Numbered from the stretch's first letter, positions 26,464-35,733 are shown. The stretch is DNA of 64,000 bases from UBA3839 sp963627995 (GCA_963627995.1 CAVGCV010000003.1:172146-236145); one strand, 5' to 3'. Numbers and translations are program-made. The notes: generated from the sequence alone by a model not told the origin.

Positions 26464-29331
26464 TTAGAAAGCACCGCCACCAAAGCTGCCGCGCTCAAAA
26501 CCTCCATCGCGGCCACGACGCATATCCCGACGTGCCTCGCTGCTACCAAACACGTTAAAGCGGTAGATGAAATGCGCCATGACATAGGAATTGATGGAAT
26601 TGTTCTCGGAGTCCGACCGCATTGTGGCCGAAATCGTACGACTGATGTTGCTTCGGTTAGCTAAGATGTCATAAGCCTGTAAGGACAGCGTAGCCTGTTT
26701 CTTGGCGAGGAAGCGATAGGAAGCCTGCGCATTCCAAATCAGTTCGTTCGTGTTCATGGACGCAGCACTATAGCCTCTTCGGCTACTCATACTGATATTG
26801 GTGGAAAAGGACAGTCCGTTGTCAAGGTTCAAATTACAGAAAGCGCCATAGGAGAAATCATAGGTGTCGCGGTTATTGGTCGGAACAAGACTGGAGCGCG
26901 TGCGGTTGTAAGAAATGTTTCCATTGACACCCGCATCGAACAGGTCGCGACGAAGCATCAGCGAGAGACGTTCGCCCAGCGTAGTGCTTCTCACCGAATT
27001 TTTCAGCGTCTCGTAGTTCTGATAGATGTAGCCAACGTTGTTGTTGTGCCGCACCGATGCCGTGGTGTTAAGACTGATGTTCTCCAACACGACAGGTGTG
27101 ACGAATCCGAAGTTTCCCGACACATTCCAGTTGCCGTTGATGTTCTCTGGGCGCGTGATGCGTCCGCCCGTCTCCTCATTGTATTCCGTTCGGTTGCTGA
27201 TACTGTTCTGCGTCGTCGAGAACTCGAACCGCGCATTGAAGTTCTGCATGGTCGTGGTCACGTAGTTGTTCCAGTCCGCGCTGAGATTGTTGGTGAAGGA
27301 TGGCTTCAAGTTCGGATTTCCCAAACGGATGTTCAACGGATTGGAGTTATCTGTCATGTTGAACATACTTGTGATTTCGGGCTGCTGCGTATTGCCGCGG
27401 TAACGGACGCGCAACGTATGCTGCTTGGAGAAGCGGTAGCGGAAGTTCAGGCTCGGACTGATACGGAAGAAATTGCGCGTTGCAACAGTGTCAAGCCCCA
27501 TATATTGATACTTCACTTTCTGACGTTGCGGTTCCATGCTGACACCCGCATTCATGTTGATGGAAGATGTCACAAGGCGGAGCTGGACATTAATGTTATG
27601 GGTGTAGTTTTCGTTATCTGTATAGCGCGACAAGTCACTGTCAAGAAACTCCGCATAGTTCCAAGGAAGAAAGCCCGCTCCCGTACTTCGGATGGAGTCC
27701 ACCAAATAATCGATGTCACCCATGTCATAAGCCTTTCCGTCGCTATGGCGCTTCGAATAGTTGTAGCGGTATTCCGTTTGGAGAAACAAGCGTTTTGCAA
27801 TCAGCGGCTCTGTATAATTGAAGCCTGCCGTGAAGTTTCGGCTGTCGTTGGGTGTCGTTCGGTAGCGGTAGGTCAAATCCGTAGAATCTCCAAACTGGAA
27901 ATACCGAACGTCGGAAAGAGCGTAATTCTTATTTTCATTGCCTGACACAGATCCATTCATGCGCAGGGAGACATTCCGACCAACGGTGTTCAGCTTGCGG
28001 TTCAAAATCAACGAACCTCCAAGCCGATAGTTGTCGGCATCCGAATACGAGTCGCTCATATTATGATTGACCTTGATTCCATCCTCCACCGCATCCAACT
28101 GCGACAAAGGATCGGAGATGCGCTCGTCGGCATAGGGGTCGGAGTTGAACGTCGCACTCTCACCGTTTCCCCACGAGCGCGAAGAGCCGATGGTGAAATT
28201 CGGGCGGAAATTCATGGTTGTCATCGAATCGATTTTCCATTCTATGCGAAAGTCGGCCGAAACCGAGTGGTTCTTGCTGGTGGACTGGTTGAAACTGTTA
28301 GAAAACGAAGTGTTCGTCGTCACGAAGTTCTGCGACGCACTGCGCGTCCACGAATCACTGTTGCGTCCCGAATAGCGTATGTTTCCGCCTATTTCCCAAT
28401 CGCCGCGCACCAAAGCCATGTTCGCACCTCCCATTCCACTGGTCACCAGTCCGCTGCCACCACGGGTACGGCCGCCAAAGCCCTGAAATCCCTGGTCATT
28501 GACATTGTTATAGCTTCCCACCACGCTCATCTGTGTGCCTTCGGAAAATCGGTTCAGCATTCCGCGCTCCGCAAATCGCCCCTCCGTTCCCCCTGCAAGG
28601 TCAAGGTTTCCAAACCAACCGCCCTGCATGCCTTTTTTGATGGTGAGGTCGATGACGGTCTCCTCCTCACCGTCGTCAATGCCCGTCATCCGCGCATTGT
28701 CCGACTGACGGTCGTAGGCCTTTACCTTTTCTACGATTTCCGTAGGAAGATTCTTCATCGCCATACTCTTGTCATTGCCGAAAAATTCCTTTCCACCAAC
28801 AAGAATCTTGCTCACCGTCCGCCCATTGAACTTGACGCCACCGTCATCGCTGATTTCGATGCCCGGAATTTTCCTTAACAGCTCCTCCAAAACACTACCC
28901 TCCGGGGTCTTGAAGGCATCGGCATTGAAGATGAGCGTGTCTTCCTTCACTTCCATCTGACGAAGCGTACCAGTGACGGTGGCTGCCTGCAACACTTCCG
29001 AAGAAGGAGCCAATATCGCCGTACCCGCGTTCATTTCTTTCTGTTTGCCCGCCACCTCTATGCGATGGAAGAAGTTCCGATAACCGATGTACGAGATTTT
29101 TATCACATAATTCCCTTCCTGAATATTCTTCAATTCATAATAGCCAAGGCTGTTGGTCACCGCTCCCGCCACCATCGACGTAGAGTCTGTTTTCATCAAC
29201 TGAACCGTTGCGCGCAGCATGGACTCGCCCGTGTCAGAGTCCATGACGCGCCCCACTACCTTTGTACCGGACTGTGCCAGCGCTGCCACAGCACTGGCGA
29301 TGCACAAGAATGACAGAAAAAGACGTTTCAT
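26464..29331 (-). CDS. Outer-membrane beta-barrel protein (TonB-dependent-receptor-like, OMP_b-brl family)
   Basis: 955 residues. Signal peptide about 1-20 (MKRLFLSFLCIASAVAALAQ); carboxypeptidase-regulatory-like beta-sandwich about 22-105 (VVGRVMDSDTGESMLRATVQ); a plug-like region about 110-230 (LEELLRKIPGIEISDDGGVKF, ILVGGKEFFG); then a long aromatic-rich beta-barrel to about 925 with repeated RLGNPNLKPSF-like strands. The last 25 residues are rich in Arg and Gly (RRDMRRGRDGGFERGSF), unlike the usual aromatic final residue context, although the last residue is Phe. No SusD gene is adjacent, so it is not a classical SusCD pair. The substrate is unknown; import of a ligand or adhesion are both possible. 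Confidence 0.85.
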   Translation of the reverse strand: MKRLFLSFLCIASAVAALAQSGTKVVGRVMDSDTGESMLRATVQLMKTDSTSMVAGAVTNSLGYYELKNIQEGNYVIKISYIGYRNFFHRIEVAGKQKEMNAGTAILAPSSEVLQAATVTGTLRQMEVKEDTLIFNADAFKTPEGSVLEELLRKIPGIEISDDGGVKFNGRTVSKILVGGKEFFGNDKSMAMKNLPTEIVEKVKAYDRQSDNARMTGIDDGEEETVIDLTIKKGMQGGWFGNLDLAGGTEGRFAERGMLNRFSEGTQMSVVGSYNNVNDQGFQGFGGRTRGGSGLVTSGMGGANMALVRGDWEIGGNIRYSGRNSDSWTRSASQNFVTTNTSFSNSFNQSTSKNHSVSADFRIEWKIDSMTTMNFRPNFTIGSSRSWGNGESATFNSDPYADERISDPLSQLDAVEDGIKVNHNMSDSYSDADNYRLGGSLILNRKLNTVGRNVSLRMNGSVSGNENKNYALSDVRYFQFGDSTDLTYRYRTTPNDSRNFTAGFNYTEPLIAKRLFLQTEYRYNYSKRHSDGKAYDMGDIDYLVDSIRSTGAGFLPWNYAEFLDSDLSRYTDNENYTHNINVQLRLVTSSINMNAGVSMEPQRQKVKYQYMGLDTVATRNFFRISPSLNFRYRFSKQHTLRVRYRGNTQQPEITSMFNMTDNSNPLNIRLGNPNLKPSFTNNLSADWNNYVTTTMQNFNARFEFSTTQNSISNRTEYNEETGGRITRPENINGNWNVSGNFGFVTPVVLENISLNTTASVRHNNNVGYIYQNYETLKNSVRSTTLGERLSLMLRRDLFDAGVNGNISYNRTRSSLVPTNNRDTYDFSYGAFCNLNLDNGLSFSTNISMSSRRGYSAASMNTNELIWNAQASYRFLAKKQATLSLQAYDILANRSNISRTISATMRSDSENNSINSYVMAHFIYRFNVFGSSEARRDMRRGRDGGFERGSFGGGAF

Positions 29332-29778
29332 ATCGCGAAGTTTACTTCTTTTAAGGTTTTTCGTTTATTAGATGTTGTCGCAAGCATTCCGCAGCGGTAT
29401 GCCGTACATGTTATGATTCAACTTTGCTAAAAAGGTTTAATCGGAAGACACAGACTGCGAGAAAACCATTCGATGGGAATCAACAAACAGATGCCGTGCA
29501 ATGCGCCGGACTCCCATTCTACGGGAACATGTACTACGTTGTTAAGAATACGGCGGAAGTTTGCGGGCTGCCACCGGCTGGAGCGTTCACACCCCACTGC
29601 TGCCAGCCGCTACATCAAACCGGCGGCGCGCTGCGTCAGCAGTCCAGCGACCTCATCGAGGTGCAGGACTGCTGACGCGGCGCGCCGACAGCCGCCCGGC
29701 GGAACAGGCGACACACGCCCACGGACAAGCATCGAGGGTCGTGCGGTGGGCATTTCTGCCTCGCACGACCCTCGATGC
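29332..29778. other. Gap carrying two long perfect or near-perfect hairpins
   Basis: 447 bp without a gene between the beta-barrel gene and the GNAT gene. Hairpin A pairs 29625-29645 with 29666-29686 (21 bp, one G-T wobble), with an inner ACCTC/GAGGT mini-stem in its loop. Hairpin B pairs 29729-29745 with 29762-29778 (17 bp perfect) and abuts the GNAT stop codon. Neither is followed by a clear T run. From 29332 to 29600 nothing else was recognised. Confidence 0.8.
29729..29778 (-). terminator. Stop-adjacent hairpin of the GNAT gene (possible terminator)
   Basis: 17-bp perfect stem with a 16-nt loop directly after the GNAT stop codon on the minus strand. The absence of a U tract means it may act as an mRNA 3' end-protecting hairpin instead. 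Confidence 0.5.
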
Positions 29779-30387
29779 CTACAAGCGTTTTTGGAGATGC
29801 TTGAGCGTGTGGCCACCCCAGTCCCGGTCGCCCACATAGGAAAACCCCCACCGCACATAAAGCCGCTCGGCACGGGGATTGGCGCGATCGACAAGCAGGC
29901 CGACGCAAGGAATGCCGCGCGCACGCCCGCGCTGTTCGGCGGCGTCCATGAGCATCCGCGCTATGCCCCGCCCGCGCATGTCGTCCACCACAGCCAGCGA
30001 ATCGACGTACACCTCCCCTGCCTCCGTCTCGGCCGGCATGCAACTGAAATCGCGTCCAAAACGCGCCAGCACCTCGCTGATGAACGGTCGGCGCAGCCGC
30101 AAGAGGTCGCCCCCGTCGTAGCAGACGCAGATGCCCACCACACGCCCGGCCGCATCGGTGGCGCACAGCGTGTTGCGGAAGCTGTACTGCGTGTCCTCGC
30201 GCGCCGCCAGCTCTGCCAGCATCGCGACGAACGCGTCGAGCGTGTGGCGCGCACCATGGTAGTGGCGGCAGCATTCCGCGCTCATGGCCTCGGCGACGAG
30301 TGCGGCAATCGCCGCCGCGTCCTCCCTCCTGCCGTCGCGCACCTGTATGGGCGCGGCGGCGTCCCGTGTCCCGTTCTTCATCTCCAT
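29779..30387 (-). CDS. GNAT family N-acetyltransferase
   Basis: 202 residues. The GNAT core is visible: RDGRREDAAAIAALVAEAM start, VVGICVCYDG strand, then acetyl-CoA motif A in VYVDSLAVVDDMRGRGIARMLM (R-G-R-G-I-A pyrophosphate loop) and the C-terminal RLYVRWGFSYVGDR (motif B, with the Y/F-GF signature). The substrate cannot be predicted from sequence. It is isolated, with hairpins downstream and the mutase genes upstream on the same strand (94-bp gap to mutB). Confidence 0.85.
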   Translation of the reverse strand: MEMKNGTRDAAAPIQVRDGRREDAAAIAALVAEAMSAECCRHYHGARHTLDAFVAMLAELAAREDTQYSFRNTLCATDAAGRVVGICVCYDGGDLLRLRRPFISEVLARFGRDFSCMPAETEAGEVYVDSLAVVDDMRGRGIARMLMDAAEQRGRARGIPCVGLLVDRANPRAERLYVRWGFSYVGDRDWGGHTLKHLQKRL

Positions 30388-30481
30388 GTCGTCATGTTCG
30401 TTTCACACAAGCGGCGCGCCGCCCTCCTCCCCCACCGGGAAGACTGCCGCGCGCCGCACTTTGTTTGGGCTCGGAGCCCGT

Positions 30482-32644
30482 TTAGTCGTCAAGCAAAATC
30501 TCGAGCATGGCGCACGCCGCCTTGGCCACCGAAGTGCCGGGCCCGAAGATGGCCGCCACGCCCGCCTTGTAGAGGAAGTCGTAGTCCTGCGCCGGAATGA
30601 CGCCGCCGGCCACCACCATGATGTCCTCGCGCCCCAGCTTCTTCAGCTCCTCGATGAGCTGCGGAATGAGCGTCTTGTGGCCGGCCGCCAGCGACGAGGC
30701 GCCCACAGCGTCCACGTCGTTCTCCACGGCTTCGCGCGCCGCCTCGGCCGGTGTCTGGAACAAGGGCCCCATGTCCACGTCGAAGCCGCAGTCGGCGTAG
30801 CCCGTGGCCACCACCTTTGCGCCGCGATCGTGGCCGTCCTGCCCCATCTTCGCAATCATGATGCGCGGACGGCGGCCGTTCTTTTGGGCGAACTGCTCGG
30901 TGAGCCGGCACGCCTCCTCGAAGGACTTGTCCTTCTTGCTTTCTGATGAATACACGCCTGAAATAGTTCTGATTACCGCTTTGTAACGCCCCACGATGGC
31001 CTCGCAGGCATCCGAAATCTCGCCAAGGGTGCAGCGCAAGCCCGCAGCCTTCACCGCCAAGTCAAGCAAGTTGTGCTCGCTCTTCTTTCCCTCGCTGAAC
31101 TCGCGCACGCACTCCGTGATGTCGGCGAGCGCCTTTTGGCAAGCCGCCTCGTCGCGGTTGGCGCGCAGTTCCTTGAGCGACGCCTCCTGCTGCAAGCGCA
31201 CCGCCGTGTTGTCCACTTCGAGAATGTCGATGGGGTCTTCGTGCTCCAGCCGGTACTTGTTCGTGCCGACAATGGTCTGCACGCCCGAATCGATGCGCGC
31301 CTGTGTGCGCGCGGCCGCCTCCTCGATGCGCATCTTCGGCAGCCCGGTCTCTATGGCCTTGGCCATGCCGCCGAGCCTCTCGATTTCCTGGATATGCTCC
31401 CACGCCTTGTGCACGAGCTCGTTCGTCAGCGTCTCAACGTAGTAAGAGCCAGCCCACGGGTCGATTTGCTTGCAAACTTTCGTCTCGTTCTGAATGTAAA
31501 TCTGCGTGTTGCGCGCGATACGCGCGGAGAAGTCCGTTGGCAGCGCGATTGCCTCGTCCAGGGCGTTCGTGTGCAGCGACTGCGTGTGCCCGAGCACGGC
31601 AGCCATGGCCTCGATGCACGTGCGCCCCACGTTGTTGAACGGGTCTTGCTCCGTGAGCGACCACCCCGAAGTCTGCGAGTGGGTGCGGAGCGCCATCGAC
31701 TTCGGGTTCTTCGCGCCGAACATCTTCGTTATCTTCGCCCAAAGCAGGCGTCCGGCGCGCATCTTCGCAATCTCCATGAAATGGTTCATGCCTATGGCCC
31801 AGAAGAACGACAGGCGCGGCGCGAAGGCGTCGATGTCGATGCCGGCATTCACGCCCGTGCGCAGGTAGTCCATGCCGTCGGCGAGCGTGTAGGCCAGCTC
31901 GATGTCGGCCGTGGCGCCGGCCTCCTGCATGTGGTAGCCCGAAATGGAGATGGAATTGAACTTCGGCATGAACTTCGACGTGTACTCGAAGATGTCCGCG
32001 ATGATTTTCATGGAGAACGCGGGAGGATAGATGTACGTGTTGCGCACCATGAACTCCTTGAGGATGTCGTTCTGAATCGTGCCGGCCATCTCCTCCAGCT
32101 TCGCGCCTTGCTCCAGCCCGGCGTTGATGTAGAACGCCAGCACCGGGAGCACCGCGCCGTTCATCGTCATCGAAACCGACATCTTGTTGAGCGGGATTCC
32201 CGCGAACAGCACCTTCATGTTCTCCAGCGAGCATATCGAGACGCCCGCCTTGCCGACATCGCCCACCACGCGCGCGTTGTCCGGGTCGTAGCCACGGTGC
32301 GTCGGGAGGTCGAAAGCCACCGACAGGCCCTTCTGCCCGCTGGCAAGATTGCGGCGGTAGAACGCGTTCGACTCCTCGGCGGTTGAGAAGCCGGCGTACT
32401 GGCGGATTGTCCACGGGCGGAACGGGTACATCATCGAATACGGGCCGCGCAGGTAAGGCGGAATGCCCGCGGCGAAGTCCAGGTGCTCCATGCCCTCCAA
32501 GTCTTCTTTCGTGTAGACCGGCTGGATGTCGATCTGCTCGGGCGTGCGCCAGCTGGCCGTCACGCCGTTGTCCCTCTGCCACTGCCGGCCGTCCTTTTCG
32601 GCGATGCCGGCATAAATGTCTATGTCTTTGAACTGATGTCTCAT
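30482..32644 (-). CDS. mutB: Methylmalonyl-CoA mutase large (alpha) subunit, B12-binding
   Basis: 720 residues, the expected length. The adenosylcobalamin enzyme interconverts succinyl-CoA and (R)-methylmalonyl-CoA. The N-terminal TIM barrel contains RPWTIRQYAGF (Tyr83, active-site equivalent) and SGYHMQEAGA (His238). The C-terminal B12 domain has KMGQDGHDRGAK with the cobalt ligand His605 in the DxHxxG motif, then the second B12 loop region GASSLAAGH. It starts 6 bp after mutA, so the two are co-transcribed. Here the pathway direction is probably succinate to propionate, given the epimerase and decarboxylase at 40.5-45.4 kb. Confidence 0.96.
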   Translation of the reverse strand: MRHQFKDIDIYAGIAEKDGRQWQRDNGVTASWRTPEQIDIQPVYTKEDLEGMEHLDFAAGIPPYLRGPYSMMYPFRPWTIRQYAGFSTAEESNAFYRRNLASGQKGLSVAFDLPTHRGYDPDNARVVGDVGKAGVSICSLENMKVLFAGIPLNKMSVSMTMNGAVLPVLAFYINAGLEQGAKLEEMAGTIQNDILKEFMVRNTYIYPPAFSMKIIADIFEYTSKFMPKFNSISISGYHMQEAGATADIELAYTLADGMDYLRTGVNAGIDIDAFAPRLSFFWAIGMNHFMEIAKMRAGRLLWAKITKMFGAKNPKSMALRTHSQTSGWSLTEQDPFNNVGRTCIEAMAAVLGHTQSLHTNALDEAIALPTDFSARIARNTQIYIQNETKVCKQIDPWAGSYYVETLTNELVHKAWEHIQEIERLGGMAKAIETGLPKMRIEEAAARTQARIDSGVQTIVGTNKYRLEHEDPIDILEVDNTAVRLQQEASLKELRANRDEAACQKALADITECVREFSEGKKSEHNLLDLAVKAAGLRCTLGEISDACEAIVGRYKAVIRTISGVYSSESKKDKSFEEACRLTEQFAQKNGRRPRIMIAKMGQDGHDRGAKVVATGYADCGFDVDMGPLFQTPAEAAREAVENDVDAVGASSLAAGHKTLIPQLIEELKKLGREDIMVVAGGVIPAQDYDFLYKAGVAAIFGPGTSVAKAACAMLEILLDD

Positions 32645-32650
32645 GGTCTT

Positions 32651-34504
32651 CTACTTCAGCAGTTTTTCATTGTACGCCCGCAGCGTTTCCAGTTGATTCG
32701 CTCTCACGTGGATGTAGTTCTCGATGCCGGCCGCCTTGAGCTCGTCCATGCACGCCGGCGCGCCCGCCACCACGAACATGGCGCGCCCGCCGAGGTACCT
32801 GAACGCGGGCACGGCGTACTCGGCGTACTCGTCGTCCGACGAGCAAAGCACGACGATGTCGGCCCCGGCCGCCAGCGCGGCGTCCACGCCCTCCTCCACG
32901 GAGTTGAAGCCGAGGTTGTCCACGACCCTGTAGCCCGCACACGCAAGAAAGTTGCATGAGAACTGCGCGCGCGCCTGGCGCATGGCCAGGTTGCCGACGG
33001 TGAGCATGAACGCCACCGGCCGGTGCGCCGCGGCCTCGGTCCGGAGGCGGAGCTCCTCGAACTCGCTCGCAAGGCGGCGGCGGTCGAGGCGCGCGATGGG
33101 CGCGTCGCCCGCGTCGTGGCCGCATCCGCAGCCGCGCGCCGCGGCGCGCTTGCCGTCGCTCTTCTCCGTGAAGTTGGGGAACTGGTTCGTGCCGAGCAGG
33201 AACTCGCGGCGCTTGGCCGCGTCGCCATGGCGCTTCGCGTTCGACGCGTTCACGGCCTCCTGCACCTTGCCCGCCAGTGCCTGCGCGAGGAATCCGCCGT
33301 CCTCCTCGACGGAGAGGAACAGCTTCCACGCTTCGCGCGCGATGGCGTCGGTCAGGCGCTCCACGTAGTACGAGCCGCCGCTCACGTCAACGAGCTTGTC
33401 GAAGTGCGCCTCCTCCTTCAGCAGCAGCTGCTGGTTCCGGGCGAGCCGCTCGCTGAAGTCGTTCGGAGACTCGTAGGCGCTGTCGAACGGCGTGACCACG
33501 ATGGACTCCACGTTCGAAAGCGCGGCCGACATCGCCTCCGTCTGCGAGCGGAGGAGGTTCACGTAGCTGTCGAACAGCGTCTGGTTGTACTCCGACGTCA
33601 CCGCGCACACGTGCATCTTGCAGTCGGCCTCGCGCTCCGGCGCGAACTGCCTCACAATCTGCGCCCACAGCAGCCGCGCCGCGCGGAACTTCGCAATCTC
33701 CATGAAGTAGTTCTCGCTCACGCCCATGTTGAACTTGATGCGCCGCGCCGCCTCGCCGGCCGGGACGCCGGCGTCCGTCAGCAGCTGCATGTACTCGCAC
33801 CCCCAGGCCAGCGCGTAGCCGAGCTCCTGGTAGATGTACGCGCCCGAGTTGCAGAGCGTGCGGCTGTTCACCGCCACGCAGCGGAACTCCGGGAACGGGG
33901 CCACCGCGGCCACCATCTCGCCGGCGAGCGACAGCACGGGCGACACGTCCGCCCCGTTGAGCAGAATCTTCTCCACGGGGTCCCAGTCGATGCTCCCCGA
34001 CACCCGCGACCGGTCGCACCCGCGCCCGTCGAAATAGGCGGCGAGAAGCCGCGCCAGCTCCGGCGAGCGACGCTTGCAGGTGCTGAAGTTCACCTCCACG
34101 ATGTCGCAGTAGACGCCGTCGAGCAGCGACGCCACCGTGGCGGCGTCCACCATGTCCGACGGCAGGTTGAACCCGAGCGAGTCCACGCCGCGGTTCAGGA
34201 TGTCCAGCGCCTTGGCGTTGGCCTCCCCCGCGTCCGCCACGTCGATGTCCTGGCGGACGCGCCACAGGTTGTTGTCCGTCCTGTTGCCGCGGACGAAGGG
34301 AAACTCGCCCGGCAGCGAGGCGACGGACGGCAGCCCCTCGAGGTCGTCGCGGCGGTAGAACGGCTGCACGCTGAAGCCCTCGCCGGTGCGCCACACCAGC
34401 CTTTTCTCGAAGTCCGCGCCCTTCAGGTCCGCGCCGATCTTCTCGAGCCACTGCTCCCGGGTGGGCACCTCGAACTCCGCAAAGAGTCTTTCTCTGTTTG
34501 CCAT
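32651..34504 (-). CDS. mutA: Methylmalonyl-CoA mutase small (beta) subunit
   Basis: 617 residues. Non-catalytic partner of MutB with the same barrel plus B12-like fold but without the DxHxxG cobalt-ligand motif (the region reads VGNLAMRQARAQFSCNFLA). The N-terminal start MANRERLFAEFEVPTREQWLEKIG matches small subunits. First gene of the mutA-mutB unit. The promoter TACCTTTG at 34550-34557 is about 46 bp upstream and belongs to the extended AAATGCGTA type also seen before fbp and mce. Confidence 0.94.
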   Translation of the reverse strand: MANRERLFAEFEVPTREQWLEKIGADLKGADFEKRLVWRTGEGFSVQPFYRRDDLEGLPSVASLPGEFPFVRGNRTDNNLWRVRQDIDVADAGEANAKALDILNRGVDSLGFNLPSDMVDAATVASLLDGVYCDIVEVNFSTCKRRSPELARLLAAYFDGRGCDRSRVSGSIDWDPVEKILLNGADVSPVLSLAGEMVAAVAPFPEFRCVAVNSRTLCNSGAYIYQELGYALAWGCEYMQLLTDAGVPAGEAARRIKFNMGVSENYFMEIAKFRAARLLWAQIVRQFAPEREADCKMHVCAVTSEYNQTLFDSYVNLLRSQTEAMSAALSNVESIVVTPFDSAYESPNDFSERLARNQQLLLKEEAHFDKLVDVSGGSYYVERLTDAIAREAWKLFLSVEEDGGFLAQALAGKVQEAVNASNAKRHGDAAKRREFLLGTNQFPNFTEKSDGKRAAARGCGCGHDAGDAPIARLDRRRLASEFEELRLRTEAAAHRPVAFMLTVGNLAMRQARAQFSCNFLACAGYRVVDNLGFNSVEEGVDAALAAGADIVVLCSSDDEYAEYAVPAFRYLGGRAMFVVAGAPACMDELKAAGIENYIHVRANQLETLRAYNEKLLK

Positions 34505-34549
34505 TGTCTGATTGATGATTTAGTGTAAGTAGGATTCCGATACAATGCG

Positions 34550-34557
34550 CAAAGGTA
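34550..34557 (-). promoter_or_regulatory. mutA -7 element, extended (AAATGCGTACCTTTGC)
   Basis: Minus strand TACCTTTG preceded by AAATGCG. The same extension occurs at the fbp and mce promoters. Confidence 0.65.
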
Positions 34558-34638
34558 CGCATTTAGCCGCACAAAAGCGCACGGCGCGCCAATATTTGCA
34601 CGGCGCGCCGCGAAAAACAGCCCTCCGGGGCGGCCCCG

Positions 34639-35274
34639 TCAGCCTCCCGGCGCGGCGCGGACATACAGCTTGTGCGAGCCGCGGCCGCGCACGCCCAGTC
34701 CCGACGCGGGGTCGGCGCGCAGCGCGCGCAGCTCGCGCGCGGCCGCCGTGCGCCCGAGGCCCGTCAGCGCGGCATAGTCGGCCACGCTCATCACGCCGCG
34801 CTCGTCCAGCAGCGCCAGCGCGGCGGCCAGCCGCTCGGCCACCGTCGTCGCGGGGCGCCGCACGCGCGACACCCCTCCCGGCACGAGCCGGACGCGGCCG
34901 TTCACGGCGCGCACCAGGCGGCGGTCGGCGCGGAACAGCACGTCGCGCACCTCGATGGTGGCGGCGTTGCGGCGCGGCTCCGCGCCCTCCGCCGCGCCCG
35001 TCCCCGCCCCCTCCGCCACGCCGAGCGACGCGCGGAACGTGCCAAGCCCGCCCACCGTCACACTGTGGCCCAGCGCCACGAGGTCGGCAACGGCCTTCGA
35101 CAGCCGCTCCACCACGTTCACCACGTCGCCGCGGCTCACGCCGCCGCCGTCGCGGCACATGTAGTCGAGCAGCCGCTCCGTGTCAAAATTGTCGAACACG
35201 CGCATGCGGTAGTAGGCGCGCCGCACCCCCTCGCCACGCAGGTCGTTCATCTCCTGCTTGATGTACTCAGCCAT
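34639..35274 (-). CDS. HU-like DNA-binding protein with a C-terminal winged-helix-like domain
   Basis: 211 residues. Residues 1-120 match the Bacteroidetes HU-like family: MAEYIKQEMNDLRGEG, then SRGDVVNVVERLSKAVADLVALGHSVTVGGLGTFRASLG (helical dimer part and beta-arm base), with an RRNAATIEVRDVLFRAD beta segment. Residues about 143-207 look like a small helix-turn-helix (VAERLAAALALLDERGVMSVADYAALTGLGRTAAARELRAL) separated by an Ala/Gly-rich linker. The role is nucleoid architecture or regulation; targets are unknown. I chose the ATG at 35274; the frame stays open to 35667, but that upstream part is the repeat array. A -7 element at 35362-35369 fits this start. Confidence 0.8.
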   Translation of the reverse strand: MAEYIKQEMNDLRGEGVRRAYYRMRVFDNFDTERLLDYMCRDGGGVSRGDVVNVVERLSKAVADLVALGHSVTVGGLGTFRASLGVAEGAGTGAAEGAEPRRNAATIEVRDVLFRADRRLVRAVNGRVRLVPGGVSRVRRPATTVAERLAAALALLDERGVMSVADYAALTGLGRTAAARELRALRADPASGLGVRGRGSHKLYVRAAPGG

Positions 35275-35361
35275 AACGTCTTCTTTAAGCGTCCAAAACT
35301 CCTGTCCCCTGCCGGCGGCACACTCCCCCACTCCACGTCCACCAATCCGCCGCAGCGACAG

Positions 35362-35369
35362 CAAAGCTA
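35362..35369 (-). promoter_or_regulatory. -7 element (TAGCTTTG) for the HU-like gene
   Basis: Consensus TAnnTTTG on the minus strand, about 88 nt upstream of the ATG at 35274. It lies on the gene side of the repeat array. Confidence 0.5.
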
Positions 35370-35404
35370 CTGATTCCCACCGACAAATCCAAATTTCCTC
35401 AACG

Positions 35405-35600
35405 AAAAATCTAAGCCGCCGCACGGAAAAACACCGCCCTCCGCGCCAGAAAGCCCCCGGCGGCGCGGAAAAAAGTCCCCGGCGGCGCACAGAAAAGTCG
35501 AGAGCGCGTCGCGATTCCTGCAAATCACGACGTGGTTTACACAAACCGCGACGCGAATCCTGCAAGTCGCGTCGCGATTCGCACCGTCCGCCGCACCAGT
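35405..35600. repeat. 21-22 bp phased repeat array upstream of the HU-like gene
   Basis: Two blocks. Block 1 (about 35412-35500): units ending in GAAAA, with CCCGGCGGCGC at 35456 and 35478 (22 bp apart) and weaker units before. Block 2 (about 35501-35600): CCTGCAA at 35517 and 35559 (42 bp, two 21-bp units) with a related middle unit (ACACAAACCGCGACGCG). Read as protein, block 2 gives an artificial 7-residue repeat. This array, the HU promoter and the DUF1460 terminator account for the 459-bp gap 35275-35733. Confidence 0.75.
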
Positions 35601-35665
35601 ACCGACTTTTCGCCGCGCCATCGCCGCTTTCTCCCTGCGCCGGTGTCCGCGCCAGGGCGCAGGGC

Positions 35666-35693
35666 AAAAAAAATCCCTGCGCGGCGGCAGGGA
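35666..35693 (-). terminator. Rho-independent terminator of the GH25-DUF1460 pair
   Basis: Minus strand TCCCTGC, 6-nt loop, GCAGGGA, then eight T. Textbook form, about 40 bp after the DUF1460 stop. Confidence 0.92.
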
Positions 35694-35733
35694 GCGAGGG
35701 GTGCGGAGAAGAAAAGAAGGGCGCGCGGCGCAG

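Noticed and set aside
30446..30481. Terminator after mutB
   Set aside because: Only a 5-bp GGGCT/AGCCC stem without a T run was seen, too weak to call.
35275..35667. N-terminal extension of the HU-like protein with a 7-residue repeat
   Set aside because: The extension is the translated 21-bp array and lies upstream of a good -7 element and the conserved HU-like start.
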